A DNA stretch of 5,343 bases from contig SDNN01000196.1 of assembly GCA_004524425.1 (NCBI GenBank), forward strand, positions 1 through 5,343, given 5' to 3'. Positions 5,165 to 5,343 of this stretch are shown piece by piece. The stretch comes from Promethearchaeota archaeon (GTDB lineage: Archaea; Asgardarchaeota; Lokiarchaeia; Sigynarchaeales; SOKP01). Below the pieces are notes generated by a model. It saw only the letters and a program-made list of their open reading frames with translations. It searched no databases and had not been told where the DNA came from. The translations under genes and the position numbers were made by a program. Positions within the stretch are counted from its first letter, which is position 1; every line of letters begins with the position of its first letter.

Positions 5165-5174
5165 AAATGGGCAT

Positions 5175-5343
5175 TTATTTCAAATAATCCGCAATTGCTT
5201 TTGCCAAAGAAACCTTAGCAACCTCATTATCAATAGAGTCTGTTCCAATTATCGCATCTGCTCCGGCATCTATTATTCTAAATTTCGCATTTTGAAGTAA
5301 TAAGGCGTGAGTAGCTACGGCATATATTTTATTTGCTCCACCC
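5175..5343 (-). CDS. prs: Ribose-phosphate pyrophosphokinase (PRPP synthetase), C-terminal fragment
   Basis: The last 55 residues of a minus-strand gene run off the right edge of the window. The fragment reads GGANKIYAVATHALL, then an alpha-beta segment with DAGADAIIGTDSID, and ends with EVAKVSLAKAIADYLK. This is the C-terminal half of the second phosphoribosyltransferase-type domain of PRPP synthetase: the VYxxxTHxLL strand and turn, the 'GVDEIIxTDTI' strand, and the final VSVAxxIAxxL helix. The short ending directly after that helix is typical of archaeal Prs. The enzyme makes PRPP from ribose 5-phosphate and ATP for purine, pyrimidine, histidine and tryptophan synthesis. The PRPP-binding loop and catalytic flexible loop lie outside the window, so activity cannot be judged here. 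It converges with the UPF0200 gene with a 10-base gap. Confidence 0.85.
   Translation of the reverse strand, partial: GGANKIYAVATHALLLQNAKFRIIDAGADAIIGTDSIDNEVAKVSLAKAIADYLK

Noticed and set aside
1..5343. CRISPR array, insertion sequence, tRNA or rRNA
   Set aside because: No regularly spaced direct repeats, transposase-like frame, terminal inverted repeats, GTTCRA T-loop motif or rRNA-like G+C-rich block was seen.

Overview
This AT-rich window (roughly 30% G+C by eye) comes from an archaeon. The main evidence is an Alba chromatin protein, a member of the archaeal UPF0200 P-loop kinase family, an archaeal-type PRPP synthetase C-terminus, and TATA-like boxes about 25-30 bases upstream of start codons with no Shine-Dalgarno sequence. 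The AT-rich composition and the mix of small orphan proteins would suit an Asgard (Lokiarchaeia-like) genome. That placement is inference only, because no lineage-specific marker is present.

Left part (1-1355): the 3' end of a plus-strand gene that resembles a MobA-like, GT-A-fold nucleotidyltransferase enters from the left edge and ends at 597. It is followed by about 760 bases with no convincing gene. That gap holds an imperfect short repeat, two small hairpins and scattered TATA-like motifs.

Middle part (1356-3630): a probable two-gene plus-strand operon encodes a small cyclophilin-like beta-barrel protein (TM1367/PF04126 type) and, 20 bases later, a VTT/DedA-like polytopic membrane protein. 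A 7-bp inverted repeat lies in the gap between them. Next come two unrecognised small helical proteins in convergent orientation, one on plus (2780-3208) and one on minus (3283-3630), each with its own TATA-like box.

Right part (3912-5343): a minus-strand pair encodes Alba, with an unusually long and very basic beta-hairpin loop, and 9 bases downstream a 61-residue CxxC/CxxC zinc-ribbon-like protein. Diverging from it across 200 bases is a UPF0200 kinase-like gene on plus. This gene converges on the 3' end of prs (minus, running off the right edge) with only 10 bases between the two stops and a perfect 9-bp inverted repeat over the first stop.

No mobile element, CRISPR array, tRNA or rRNA is visible. 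The genes form separate small units (chromatin, membrane, nucleotide/cofactor metabolism) rather than one pathway. The most interesting items are the Alba/zinc-ribbon pair, the basic loop of Alba, the cyclophilin-like/VTT pair, and the repeated leaderless promoter layout.
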